Positions 1 through 8,759 of a DNA stretch of 18,670 nucleotides are shown here, one piece after another. The stretch comes from JAWXUT01 sp044426075 (GTDB lineage: Bacteria; Bacillota; Clostridia; Christensenellales; DTU072), in the NCBI GenBank assembly GCA_044426075.1, contig JAWXUT010000026.1, forward strand, positions 1-18,670, given 5' to 3'. The notes beneath the pieces are model-generated. The model saw nothing but the letters and a program-made list of their open reading frames with translations, was not told the DNA's origin and ran no database searches. Numbering within the stretch: the first letter of the stretch is position 1; each line of letters opens with the position of its first letter. The position numbers were made by a program, and so were the translations under genes.

Positions 1-1
1 C

Positions 2-49
2 CATTTTGACCCGCGATTAAGTGCTATGTTTGTTAGATTATGTTATTAA
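2..49 (+). CDS. possible 3' end of an upstream phage gene (partial)
   Basis: The second frame is open from the window edge to a TAA at 47-49 and would encode the last 15 residues of a protein, HFDPRLSAMFVRLCY. The stop lies directly in front of the GGAGG of the next gene, which is the tight packing seen throughout this phage module. The third frame is also open to a TAA at 18-20, so the choice of frame is a guess from spacing alone. By position it could be a small terminase subunit or another early/late boundary gene, but nothing in the 15 residues proves that. Confidence 0.35.
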   Translation, partial: HFDPRLSAMFVRLCY

Positions 50-59
50 AGGAGGAATT

Positions 60-392
60 ATGAAAATTGTAAATGATGTGTTTGATATAGCACGACGAGT
101 GAGAGAAGTAGACCGCAGTTATAACATAAAATTTTGCAATCGTACAAATAAATTCAAGTTGTATGGCGACCCAAGAAATAGCTATATTTTAACGCTTCCA
201 TACGACAGATTGGATGCAAGAACGGTTGAATTTGTAAGAAAAACTAGGGTTGAACGACTAGATGCTATAATCGAAGAGATTGAAGAAAACAACAGAAAAT
301 TGGAAGCTAGTGCAATGAAAGAGGCGCTCAATGCAACAGAAGAACAGTTGACGCTGTCTGCAGAAAAGGTGTTTTATGAAAGAGACCATTAA
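60..392 (+). CDS. conserved phage protein of unknown function, upstream of the large terminase
   Basis: A 110-residue soluble protein. I chose the ATG at 60 over an upstream in-frame GTG at 21 because AAAGGAGG at 48-55 stands four bases before it. The N-terminal half looks like a small mixed alpha/beta domain with the stretch LPYDRLDARTVEFVRKTRV (about residues 42-60). It is followed by a long charged helix (EEIEENNRKLEASAMKEAL) that probably forms a coiled coil. I recognise similar proteins, with the same 'PY-x-LDART' core, from head-packaging regions of gut Firmicutes phages, but know of no assigned function. Its 3' end overlaps the terminase gene by 17 bases, so the two are probably translationally coupled. 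A role in packaging or as a terminase accessory is inferred from position only. Confidence 0.7.
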   Translation: MKIVNDVFDIARRVREVDRSYNIKFCNRTNKFKLYGDPRNSYILTLPYDRLDARTVEFVRKTRVERLDAIIEEIEENNRKLEASAMKEALNATEEQLTLSAEKVFYERDH

Positions 393-1797
393 TCGCATAT
401 TGCAAATTGAATATGAACAAGAACTGAGATACAAAAAAGATGTGCTAAAGCGATACAATACTGGTGAAAAAGTTCATAAAAAACAACTGGAATTCCACAA
501 GCACACAGAGCGTAATAGGTGGGTGTTCGGCGGAAATCGTAGTGGAAAAACTGAATGTGGCGCAGTTGAGACGGTGTGGCGTGCGCGTGGGATACATCCG
601 TATCGCGAAAATAGGGCAGATGTTGCGGGTTGGGTTGTGAGTTTAACGTATGAAGTGCAAAGAGATGTTGCGCAAGAAAAAATTCTTCATTACTTAAACC
701 CCGACTGGATAACAAAAATCACTATGCGCGAAGGGAGCAGTAGTAGTCCTGAAATGGGCGTAATAGACACAATATATGTGCAAAATGCGTTGGGTGGAGT
801 GAGTAAAATTGGATTCAAATCGTGCGACCAAGGGAGAGAAAAGTTTCAAGGCACGTCGCTAGATTTTGTGTGGTTTGATGAAGAGCCGCCATATGACATC
901 TATGAAGAATGCCGAATGCGCATATTGGATAGAGTTGGCGATGTGTACGGCACAATGACTCCACTAAAGGGTTTGACGTGGGTGTATGATGAAATCTACT
1001 TAAATGCCAATGGAAACAAAGAGATTTGGAGCACTAGTATGGAGTGGGGCGACAATCCTTTTTTAAATAAGCAAGAGGTAGAAGATATGACCAACAGCCT
1101 AAATTCCGACAGCGTTGACAGCAGAAGATATGGGCGATTTAGGGTTAATGAAGGTCTGGTTTATACCGAATTTGACCCAGAAATTCACGTTATTGATCCT
1201 ATAGATCTACCCGAAGAGTGGCAAAGTCATATAAGTATTGACCCCGGATTAAACAATCCACTATCTTGTCACTTCTACTACCAAGACTATGACGGAGTTG
1301 TGTATGTTGGCGCCGAACACTATGAAAAGGGCAAAGATATAAATTATCACGCAGAGGCAATCAAACAAATTGCAGATAGGCTGCACTGGAAAAGAAACAG
1401 CAGTGGAATGTTGGAGGCACTAATTGATAGCGCGTCAACCCAGCGCACACTTGCTAGCAGTAAATCGGTAGCAGAACTCTTTTTTGAAAGAGATATTGCA
1501 GTAAATACTAGGGTAAATAAGGATAAATTTGCGGGAATAGCCACTGTAAAAGACTATTTTCAAGCCAGACCGCCCCGCATATATATCTTTAGAACCGCAG
1601 TTAATTTGATTAGAGAGTTGAAGTCATATTGGTGGGGTGATGGCGACAGCCCAATAAAAAAAGATGACCACGCCTTGGATGAACTTAGATATTATCTTAT
1701 GACACGACCAATAAATAAGTTCACTGAAAAAATCACAAAAACAAAACAGCAAAGATATAAGGAATCCCTTATAAGAAAGATAAAACACAAATTCTAA
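376..1797 (+). CDS. terL: phage terminase large subunit (packaging ATPase and nuclease)
   Basis: This is the motor that pumps phage DNA into the procapsid through the portal and cuts it. The 473 residues show both expected domains. In the ATPase, Walker A is GGNRSGKT (52-59), Walker B is FVWFDEE (164-170, D168/E169), and a GTMTPLKG stretch (192-199) matches the coupling motif. The C-terminal RNase H-like nuclease has acidic residues at SIDPG (D289), LIDSAS (D351) and DDHALDELRY (D431/D435). Length and layout fit the Terminase_6 type. The start at 376 lies inside the preceding gene, with only a weak GAAAAGG in front, so coupling to the upstream gene is likely. All key residues are present, so there is no sign of decay. 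Confidence 0.95.
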   Translation: MKETINRILQIEYEQELRYKKDVLKRYNTGEKVHKKQLEFHKHTERNRWVFGGNRSGKTECGAVETVWRARGIHPYRENRADVAGWVVSLTYEVQRDVAQEKILHYLNPDWITKITMREGSSSSPEMGVIDTIYVQNALGGVSKIGFKSCDQGREKFQGTSLDFVWFDEEPPYDIYEECRMRILDRVGDVYGTMTPLKGLTWVYDEIYLNANGNKEIWSTSMEWGDNPFLNKQEVEDMTNSLNSDSVDSRRYGRFRVNEGLVYTEFDPEIHVIDPIDLPEEWQSHISIDPGLNNPLSCHFYYQDYDGVVYVGAEHYEKGKDINYHAEAIKQIADRLHWKRNSSGMLEALIDSASTQRTLASSKSVAELFFERDIAVNTRVNKDKFAGIATVKDYFQARPPRIYIFRTAVNLIRELKSYWWGDGDSPIKKDDHALDELRYYLMTRPINKFTEKITKTKQQRYKESLIRKIKHKF

Positions 1798-1807
1798 TGG
1801 AGGAAGA

Positions 1808-3703
1808 ATGATTAAATATAACAAAAAACACGAAGTTCCTGAAATTGTAAGAGAAATTCAAAAGGACTTTGATGATAGACGCGAAGTAAGGCGCAATATT
1901 GAAACAAAGTGGCTGCTGAACATCAACTTTATGCTGGGTAATCAATATGCAACAATTTCACCCTCGGGCGCAATTGTTGATAATGATAGGCAATATGTAT
2001 GGCAAGAGCACGAAGTTTACAATCACATCGCCCCAATTATAGAGGCTAGGCTATCAAAGTTTACAAGAATTAATGCAAGCGTAACTGTGCGACCAGCAAG
2101 CTCATCTGACAACGATATAAATGTTGCAAAGCTAAGCACAAAGCTAATTGACACAGCTACAAATGACAACGACTATATTGCGCTAAGTGGCAATGCAAAC
2201 TATTGGTCAGAGATAACTGGCACAAGTTTTTACAAAGTTATGTGGGATACAAAAAAGGGTAATATGGTAGCGCAAGATACTAAAACTACCTATAATGAGG
2301 GTGATATTGCAATCAGTGTTTGTCCACCTTATGAGATATATCCAGATTCTTTGCAAGCAAGTGATATAGATAACTGCACAAGCATTATTCACGCAAGAGC
2401 TTATCCCGTAAAGACAATTGAAGAAATATGGGGTGTAAAAGTAGAGGGCAAAGACATATCTGTTATGAATATGGATATTACAAATGGCTGTGGCGGGCTG
2501 GGTTATGTTGGCAAAAACTACAAAGTTTTTAGCGAACAAAAAGTTGAGCACGAAATTGTAATTGAAAGATATGAGGCGCCAAGTAAAGATAATCCCGACG
2601 GTAGGCTTGTGATTATTGCGGGCGATTGTCTGTTGTTCGACGGCAAGTTGCCATACAAAAATATGCGTGGTGGCAAACGCGGATTCCCATTTGTTAGACA
2701 AGTTGCGCTAACACAGCCTTGCAGTTTTTATGGCATAAGCATTATAGAAAGGCTTATCCCAATACAGAGGGCGTATAATGCAGTAAAAAATCGCAAACAC
2801 GAGTTTATAAATCGTCTTGCTTGTGGAATTATTGCGGTTGAAGACGGATCTGTGGATGTGGAGTCGTTGCAAGATGAGGGCTTATCGCCGGGTAAAATAA
2901 TTACATATAGGCAAGGTAGCTCTGCGCCGTCTATTATGAGTGCGGGTTCGGTGCCTAGTGAATTGCGTGATGAAGAGGATAGATTGCTGTCTGAATTCAC
3001 TTCGATATCTGGCATATCTAGCGTTTGGTCTGACACAACAGACTATTCTGGCACCACGGTAAGTGGATATGCGTTGTCATTGTTACTTGAACAAGATTAC
3101 AGCCGAATGACAATAACAACAGAGAGTATGCGAAGGGCAATAAGAGAGATTTCGCATCATATTTTGCGATTATATAGGCAGTTTGCACACACAGAACGTA
3201 TTGTGAGTATCAGTGATGATAATGGTGAACTTGAAACAATGGCATTTTTGGGAAGTGAACTTAACAGTGATGACATAATTATGGAAGCCGATAGCGAAAT
3301 GGTTGAAACACCTGCAGTAAGAAAACAAATGGTAATTGAGTTATTGCAATATGGCTTGCTTGGTGATGAAGACGGCAAGTTAAATAGCAGAAGCAAGGCG
3401 AAAGTTCTTGAGATGCTTGGCTTTGGAAACTGGGAAAGTGCCAGATGCCTTGAGGAATTGCATATCAAAAAAGCAATGGTTGAAAACCAAGATATACTTC
3501 AATCGATTAAAATTGAGGTTGAGGAGGTTGACGATCACGATATTCATATTGAAGAACACGGCAGATATATAGTAAGCAATGGCAAAGAGATGAGTAAAAA
3601 GACAAAATCTGCGCTAACGCAACACATAAGAGATCATAAAATTATGAAAAGAATAACCATAGAGGCGGATGCAATTACATCAGCCACCACAGAAACAATA
3701 TAA
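1808..3703 (+). CDS. phage portal protein, P22-like
   Basis: The portal is a dodecameric ring at one capsid vertex through which DNA enters and leaves. The 631 residues start at an ATG preceded by GGAGGAAG (1799-1806). The N-terminal part contains a typical portal beginning (a helix followed by 'NINFMLGNQYATI'). The centre has the characteristic segment 'RLIPIQRAYNAVKNRKHEF' (about residues 317-335), where portals of this type put the stem and crown helices. The C-terminal third is helical and charged. The size is within the range for P22-type portals, and the position between terminase and scaffold is canonical. The reading frame is intact. Confidence 0.9.
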   Translation: MIKYNKKHEVPEIVREIQKDFDDRREVRRNIETKWLLNINFMLGNQYATISPSGAIVDNDRQYVWQEHEVYNHIAPIIEARLSKFTRINASVTVRPASSSDNDINVAKLSTKLIDTATNDNDYIALSGNANYWSEITGTSFYKVMWDTKKGNMVAQDTKTTYNEGDIAISVCPPYEIYPDSLQASDIDNCTSIIHARAYPVKTIEEIWGVKVEGKDISVMNMDITNGCGGLGYVGKNYKVFSEQKVEHEIVIERYEAPSKDNPDGRLVIIAGDCLLFDGKLPYKNMRGGKRGFPFVRQVALTQPCSFYGISIIERLIPIQRAYNAVKNRKHEFINRLACGIIAVEDGSVDVESLQDEGLSPGKIITYRQGSSAPSIMSAGSVPSELRDEEDRLLSEFTSISGISSVWSDTTDYSGTTVSGYALSLLLEQDYSRMTITTESMRRAIREISHHILRLYRQFAHTERIVSISDDNGELETMAFLGSELNSDDIIMEADSEMVETPAVRKQMVIELLQYGLLGDEDGKLNSRSKAKVLEMLGFGNWESARCLEELHIKKAMVENQDILQSIKIEVEEVDDHDIHIEEHGRYIVSNGKEMSKKTKSALTQHIRDHKIMKRITIEADAITSATTETI

Positions 3704-3724
3704 AGTAGAAAATAGGAGATAAAT

Positions 3725-4327
3725 ATGGAACAAAATGTTATTAACGACTTAGTTGAAAGTATAAATGAGCAAACGGAAACAAAAACCGCAGAATTAGTAG
3801 CAGAGGCTACTGAAACAGCGACAACTGGAGTTGAAGACTCGTTTGGAAAATTCAAATCTAAGGAGCAATTAATATCAGCTTACAATTCATTGGAGGCAGA
3901 ATTTACAAGACGCAGCCAAAGAATCAAGGAGTTGGAAACAGCTGTCAATAAACAAAGCGAGGCTGGCAAGTGGGAACAGCGCGTAAATGAATTGGCATCA
4001 AAATATCCAATAGCAAAAGAAATGAGTACAGAGCTTATGGATTATTTAAAGGAGCATAGGGATATTATCAAGCAAGAAAACTGTTTAGAGACAGCCTTGC
4101 TACACACTCTAGCTTCAAGGCAGATGAATGGTGTAAAAAAAAGCGCAACATCTAAAAAAACTGGCAGCGCAGATGCAAATAATATTAACCAGTTGATAGA
4201 GGTTCAGCGTGAATCCGTGCCATTAATTGCAAAATCGGTGGGTGAAACACCCCTAGTGAAGCCCATTATCCCACGCAGTATAAGTGAAGCGGGCAGCTTA
4301 GCTATACAAATGATAGGGAAAAAATGA
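3725..4327 (+). CDS. capsid scaffolding protein
   Basis: A 200-residue, helical, charged protein with AGGAG (3714-3718) seven bases before its ATG. It contains the segment KFKSKEQLISAYNSLEAEF (about residues 43-61) followed by TRRSQRIKELE. I recognise this as the conserved core of scaffolds located between portal and capsid in many Firmicutes phages. Such proteins direct coat assembly into procapsids and leave or are degraded on maturation. The N-terminus is Thr/Glu-rich and looks disordered. The C-terminal part, with basic residues around 137-145, may contact the coat protein. No protease motif is visible, so this phage would need scaffold exit or another protease. Confidence 0.8.
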   Translation: MEQNVINDLVESINEQTETKTAELVAEATETATTGVEDSFGKFKSKEQLISAYNSLEAEFTRRSQRIKELETAVNKQSEAGKWEQRVNELASKYPIAKEMSTELMDYLKEHRDIIKQENCLETALLHTLASRQMNGVKKSATSKKTGSADANNINQLIEVQRESVPLIAKSVGETPLVKPIIPRSISEAGSLAIQMIGKK

Positions 4328-4345
4328 TAAAAAAAAGGAGTAAAT

Positions 4346-5533
4346 ATGGTAACATTAACAGAAGCAGATAAGGTATTAAAAACGTTCTATTTAGATGCGG
4401 TAACCGAGCAAATGAACAATAAAACAAATCCATTTTATGCAGCAATTAAAAAAGGAAGTGAAGAAGTTTCTGGCAAACAAGCAGTAGCTATCTGCAAACA
4501 CGGCATCAATGGTGGTATGGGTAGTGCAACTGAAACTGGCGCATTGCCAACAAGCGGTTCAAACAACTACTTGAAACTTGTTTCAGATTTAAAAAACATC
4601 TACGGCACAATTGAAATTAGCGATAAAGCACTTAGGGCAAGTAGAGATTCAGCAACTTCGCTTGTAAATCTACTTAACGCAGAAATGGAAGGCTTGCTAG
4701 ACGCTGCAAAGTTCAACTTTGGCAGAATGTTGTGGCAAAGCGGAACAGGTGTATTATGTAAATCTGGAGAAAATGTTGAGCTTGCAATACCTTCTTCTAC
4801 TATTAAAGTTGACGACACAAGACACGTTATGGAAGGTATGATTATTGATATTCTTTCTAGCTCAGGCACAATTATCACATCTGGACACAGAATTACTGGT
4901 GTTTATAGAGACATAAACGAGTTTGCAATTACACCTAATATTCCTGATATTTCTGACGTTGAAGAGGGTTCATTGATAACACTTCAACAGTCTTACAATG
5001 CAGAAATAAATGGTATTCCATACTTGTATGACAACTCACAAACATATTTTTATGAGAACAGCCGTACAGTGTATTCATATATTTTGCCTTGGTCAAATGA
5101 TGTGGATGGCGATAGCTTCACTACAGATGCCATGCAAGAAACACTCGATTTAATTGAAGAGCGTAGCGGAAACGATACTGATATGATTCTTATGGGTTAT
5201 GCTACCCGTAGAGAATATCTTTCATATTTGCAATCTACTCGCAGAAATATTGACTATATGAACCTAGACGGTGGTTTCAAGGCACTAAGCTACAATGGCA
5301 TTCCAGTTGTAACAGATAAATTCTGTTTGACAGATGATATCTATTTTGTAAACACAAATGACTTCAAACTTATGCAATTATGTGATTGGCAATGGATTGA
5401 AGGCGATAATGGCAAAGTGCTTATGCAGTTGGAAAAAACACCAACTTATACCGGTACTCTAGTTAAATACGCTAACCTTGTTTGCACTAAACCTAAGGGT
5501 CAAGGCAGACTTACTGGTTTATCACTAAGCTAA
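4346..5533 (+). CDS. major capsid protein, HK97-fold type
   Basis: A 395-residue coat protein with a strong AAAAGGAG (4333-4340) before its ATG. The N-terminal arm (MVTLTEADKVLKTFYLDAV) leads into a Gly-rich segment and 'YGTIEISDKALRAS', followed by the long spine-type helix (about residues 105-130). The C-terminal part holds 'YNGIPVVTDKF' and 'FVNTNDFKLMQLCDWQWIEG', and ends with 'YANLVCTKPKGQGRLTGLS', which fits the A-domain and end of HK97-fold coats. The position straight after the scaffold supports the call. No N-terminal delta domain or protease gene is present, which agrees with a separate scaffold. Confidence 0.87.
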   Translation: MVTLTEADKVLKTFYLDAVTEQMNNKTNPFYAAIKKGSEEVSGKQAVAICKHGINGGMGSATETGALPTSGSNNYLKLVSDLKNIYGTIEISDKALRASRDSATSLVNLLNAEMEGLLDAAKFNFGRMLWQSGTGVLCKSGENVELAIPSSTIKVDDTRHVMEGMIIDILSSSGTIITSGHRITGVYRDINEFAITPNIPDISDVEEGSLITLQQSYNAEINGIPYLYDNSQTYFYENSRTVYSYILPWSNDVDGDSFTTDAMQETLDLIEERSGNDTDMILMGYATRREYLSYLQSTRRNIDYMNLDGGFKALSYNGIPVVTDKFCLTDDIYFVNTNDFKLMQLCDWQWIEGDNGKVLMQLEKTPTYTGTLVKYANLVCTKPKGQGRLTGLSLS

Positions 5534-5561
5534 TTTAACTGTATGCCAAAGGGAGGTAAAA

Positions 5562-6095
5562 ATGACAATTAATGACATTATAGACAGAGTGGCACAGATA
5601 GTAGGCATAGATGAAACTGATATTGCGGAGGGAAGTGCCATTCAAAAAAAATTGATTTCTGCTACTAATATGATTTATCTTGAACTCACTATGCAGTATG
5701 TTCACCTAAAAACCAAAGAAGAAGTAGCTTTTGAAGACAACAGATTGTATTATGATACACTCAGCTTTCCCGTTAGAGAAGTGCTTGGGGTACGATCAAG
5801 GGGGCATAAATTAGACTTCACCACATATCCGCTATACATAGAGTGCAAAAACTGCGATAGCGCGGAGGTCACTTACATTTACTTTACTGATGAGTTGGAA
5901 TCGGGCGACGAAGTTGTGCTGCCACCTAAATTTACAGCCTATACATTGGCGCTTGGCGTTGCTTCAGAATACTACTATAGATTGGGACTTATTGACGAAG
6001 CTCTGTTTTACAAAACGCGCTACGACAACGCAATCAGCAACTTAAATATTGGGCTAAAATGTGGCAATTTGCCTCAGCGCAAGTTTTTGGGTTAA
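5562..6095 (+). CDS. head-tail connector / adaptor protein (P22 gp4-like position)
   Basis: A 177-residue protein starting five bases after GGGAGGT (5551-5557). The N-terminus (TINDIIDRVAQIVGI) and the helix 'KFTAYTLALGVASEYYYRLGLIDEALFYKTRY' (about residues 126-157) match the helical connectors that bind under the portal ring in podoviruses and siphoviruses (gp4/gp6/gp15-like). The middle contains beta segments around 'FPVREVLGVRSRGHKLDF'. The gene order (after the capsid, before a beta-rich hub protein) is the strongest evidence. Its stop codon overlaps the ribosome binding site of the next gene. Confidence 0.65.
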   Translation: MTINDIIDRVAQIVGIDETDIAEGSAIQKKLISATNMIYLELTMQYVHLKTKEEVAFEDNRLYYDTLSFPVREVLGVRSRGHKLDFTTYPLYIECKNCDSAEVTYIYFTDELESGDEVVLPPKFTAYTLALGVASEYYYRLGLIDEALFYKTRYDNAISNLNIGLKCGNLPQRKFLG

Positions 6096-6103
6096 GGAGG
6101 GGT

Positions 6104-7612
6104 ATGGGTATTTCATATTATAAAAGAAGCGATACTACCCCTAGCGTATCAAGTGTTACTTATAGCGCTACAAGATTTAACGGGATTGACGCATATAATG
6201 ATGAGCGGGCGCTTAGTTTAAACACCGCCACTTATGCGCACAATGTTGAATTTGTGGGTGGTACGCTTATGCAAGCTAGTGGAATTTCAAGCCCAACCTA
6301 TACAGATGAGAATGGCACCGTGTGTGCCATTCCAAATGTGGGGGTTGCGGGCGAAAAATCAATTTCAACAACACTATTTAGAAAGTATGACTATGACAAC
6401 GATGTGGAAGATTATCGCATTGTAACCTTACTTAGTGACGGCGCTTTTTATGAGTGTAGTTTGGGCGACGATACGTTTACTGAAATCCCCGGCATAAGGC
6501 AGGTGGAAGAAAGTGGAATGATGCTAAACTACTATATGGATAGCAACGATATTTTGATATTGGTTACTACAAAAGGTGTGTATAAATGGACGGGTAGTTC
6601 ACTTATAACATATGCTGATTCACCTAAGCTCAGCACGGCTTGTTTGCACTATGAAAGACTGTTTGGGGTAGATGCAATTGATACCAATACAATACGATTC
6701 AGCAATGCACTAAATCCCTTTGATTGGGATACCACAACTGGCAATGCGGGATACATAAGTCTAATGGATGAGGGCGGAGAGATACAACGCCTTGTATCAT
6801 TTCAAGGCAGTATTTATGTGTTTAGAGAGTTTGCAATTCATCGTCTTACAGCGTATGCTGATCCCTCAGATTATAGCATAACAAAGATATATGAAACCGA
6901 CTGTAATATTCAACCCAAAAGCATATGCATTGCGGGCGACACAATGATGTTTATGGCAGATAAAAGGCTATATACATTTGATGGATACACCGTAACTGAA
7001 GTGCAGTCAACATTAACAGCGCTTATTGAAAACGCTGACAATGCGGTGGGCGGATATTATAAAAATCGTTACTATTTATCTTGCAAAATTGCGCCGCAAG
7101 ATGATTGGGGAGTGTTAGATGAAGCGTACGGCAGTATGACAAACAACGCACTAATTGCAATAGATATGTCAACTGGTGACTACAGCATAACGCGCGGCAT
7201 AGATGTGCTAAGTTTTGCCCAACTTGCGGGCAACAATTTGAATGTGGTTATGTTGACATTTGCAAACGACGAGTCGTGTGGGAATTATGGAATGCTTGAC
7301 ACAAGCGGCAAGTTTTTCGATAGAGATATGCCAATAGTGTGGCAAGGGCCAACAAGTCATATGGACTATATAGATAGGTACAAAGTGGTTAGAAGGTTAT
7401 ATATAACAACCTTGTATGGGGTTGATGTAACAATAAAAATGGACGATACCACCAAAGTAATTCATATAAATGGAAGCACAAAACCACAATGTGTACCAAT
7501 GGTTATGGTTGGATATACAATGTCGGTCAAATTGTCCACAGAAACAGAAAAAATGTATATATCAAACTTTAAATTTGAGTGTGATGTAATAAGGAGTTAT
7601 TATGCAAATTGA
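6104..7612 (+). CDS. tail hub / DNA-stabilising protein, P22 gp10-like
   Basis: I place the start at 6104 (502 residues). AAGGAGGGG (6094-6102) overlaps the stop of the previous gene and lies immediately upstream, an unusually short gap. An in-frame ATG at 6059 inside the previous gene has no such signal. The protein is beta-rich and full of short Tyr/Gly/Asp strands, e.g. 'FQGSIYVFREFAIHRLTAY' and 'GDTMMFMADKRLYTFDGY' (middle of the protein), which read like propeller blades. In P22 the gp10 hub plugs the connector and carries the tailspikes. Length (P22 gp10 is about 470 residues) and order fit. The last segment (LYITTLYGVDVTIKMDD) is also all beta. The assignment rests on fold impression and context, not on a signature motif. 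Confidence 0.6.
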   Translation: MGISYYKRSDTTPSVSSVTYSATRFNGIDAYNDERALSLNTATYAHNVEFVGGTLMQASGISSPTYTDENGTVCAIPNVGVAGEKSISTTLFRKYDYDNDVEDYRIVTLLSDGAFYECSLGDDTFTEIPGIRQVEESGMMLNYYMDSNDILILVTTKGVYKWTGSSLITYADSPKLSTACLHYERLFGVDAIDTNTIRFSNALNPFDWDTTTGNAGYISLMDEGGEIQRLVSFQGSIYVFREFAIHRLTAYADPSDYSITKIYETDCNIQPKSICIAGDTMMFMADKRLYTFDGYTVTEVQSTLTALIENADNAVGGYYKNRYYLSCKIAPQDDWGVLDEAYGSMTNNALIAIDMSTGDYSITRGIDVLSFAQLAGNNLNVVMLTFANDESCGNYGMLDTSGKFFDRDMPIVWQGPTSHMDYIDRYKVVRRLYITTLYGVDVTIKMDDTTKVIHINGSTKPQCVPMVMVGYTMSVKLSTETEKMYISNFKFECDVIRSYYAN

Positions 7613-7703
7613 CAAGATATTAAGTATATTAAATGAACTAACAGCGCGCATTGCAATACTTTCAACAAAAATAGATGAGATACTGGAGGAGGTAAAAGGA
7701 TAG
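7602..7703 (+). CDS. 33-residue coiled-coil micro-protein in the phage neck region
   Basis: A small gene hidden between two large ones. AAGGAG (7591-7596) lies five bases before the ATG at 7602, the frame runs 33 codons to TAG at 7701-7703, and the next gene starts at the very next base. It overlaps the hub gene by 11 bases. The product begins MQIDKILSILNELTARIAIL and continues as one heptad-like helix rich in Ile/Leu with acidic residues at the end. Its last codons also contain the GGAGGAGG used by the following gene. It could be a small oligomerising virion or regulatory peptide, or serve mainly to couple translation. No family recognised. Confidence 0.6.
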   Translation: MQIDKILSILNELTARIAILSTKIDEILEEVKG

Positions 7704-8759
7704 ATGTCTTGGGACAGTTTTAAAAAATGGCTAATGGAAGACACAAACGCTGCAAAAACAGTTGCAACAGTGGCAGAAACCTACAGCGATTCATCAGCAC
7801 TAGCACCTGACTTAAACGCAACAACCGAACAATATGCAGCCAACAAAACACTTGCTGAAGAGTTGGAAGAAATGGAAGCAAATTATTGGACGACACAAGC
7901 AACAGATGCACCCGACTATGATTCGATAATACCAACTTCGCTAGGTCTTACAAAAGAGTCATATATTACCACGCCAGAAACGGCAATGGTGGCAGAAGCT
8001 ACAGAGCAAGCCGACGCGCAAAAAGAAGCCGATATAAATACAATGACTGCAGACTACAACAGCGATATTACTGACATAAACAACGATATTGAATATGTTG
8101 AAGCGACTAAAGCAACAACAGAGGCTGAGCTGAATGCAGAGCTAGAAAGTATGTATCAAGCGGCACAAAACACCGCGATAAACAACGGCATTACTAATTC
8201 AAGTATAGCAACAAATATGCAAGATTCGGTTACTGAATACGGCAATTTGGAATATCAAAAGATAGATAATGAGTATGATGCAAAACTGAAAAATTTGCAG
8301 TCAGAAATAACTAAAACCGAAACGGCATACAGTTTAGCTATAGCGTCATATGACCTCACATATGCGGCAAATCTGCAATCTTCGTTATCTACTATAAAGG
8401 CGGAAGAGAGCGATAGGTTGCAAGAAATTCGCGACTACAACACCTATGTAGATGAGCAAGAGGCGGCATATACAACGGCAAGAACCGCAGAAATTGCAGC
8501 GCTTGAAGAGGCACGAACAACGGCAAACAGTGAGTTGTCAGAAAAGGCTGCGGCAAGTATCGCACTAGGTGAAAGCATTGCGCCGCAAGACATATCTTAC
8601 AGAAATTCGGTATATGAAAAGGTACTAGATTACTACACAACAGATATGACAACAAGCCAAGCAATTCAACTTGCAACAGCAAATTCATATTCGTTAAAAA
8701 TGTATATGGGTGAGGAATTATATTATCAATTGATACAGGAGTTAAACAATGCGACTTGA
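7704..8759 (+). CDS. long helical coiled-coil phage protein, candidate ejection (internal virion) protein
   Basis: The 351 residues start immediately after the stop of the 33-residue gene, with GGAGGAGG (7685-7692) in front. The product is rich in Ala, Glu, Thr and Asp, has no Cys, and is predicted helical for most of residues 80-300, with repeated 'AEATE', 'TTEAELNAELE' and 'TKTETAYS'-like heptads. The C-terminal 55 residues (DISYRNSVYEKVLDYYTTD onward) look like a separate small globular helical end. In P22-like phages the place after the hub/needle genes is taken by helical proteins injected with the DNA. That, plus composition, is why I suggest ejection protein. It might instead be a tail-fibre-type trimer stalk. 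No conserved motif decides this. Confidence 0.45.
   Translation: MSWDSFKKWLMEDTNAAKTVATVAETYSDSSALAPDLNATTEQYAANKTLAEELEEMEANYWTTQATDAPDYDSIIPTSLGLTKESYITTPETAMVAEATEQADAQKEADINTMTADYNSDITDINNDIEYVEATKATTEAELNAELESMYQAAQNTAINNGITNSSIATNMQDSVTEYGNLEYQKIDNEYDAKLKNLQSEITKTETAYSLAIASYDLTYAANLQSSLSTIKAEESDRLQEIRDYNTYVDEQEAAYTTARTAEIAALEEARTTANSELSEKAAASIALGESIAPQDISYRNSVYEKVLDYYTTDMTTSQAIQLATANSYSLKMYMGEELYYQLIQELNNAT

Noticed and set aside
21..59. Upstream in-frame GTG start for the first small phage gene
   Set aside because: It has no Shine-Dalgarno site, while the ATG at 60 follows AAAGGAGG.
2207..2701. Long open frame on the - strand across the portal gene
   Set aside because: It lies opposite a well-supported gene, has no recognisable domain and an implausible composition, so it is a shadow frame.
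6059..6103. Earlier ATG for the tail hub gene inside the connector gene
   Set aside because: No ribosome binding site, and it would overlap the previous gene by 37 bases. The GGAGG in front of 6104 fits better despite the short gap.
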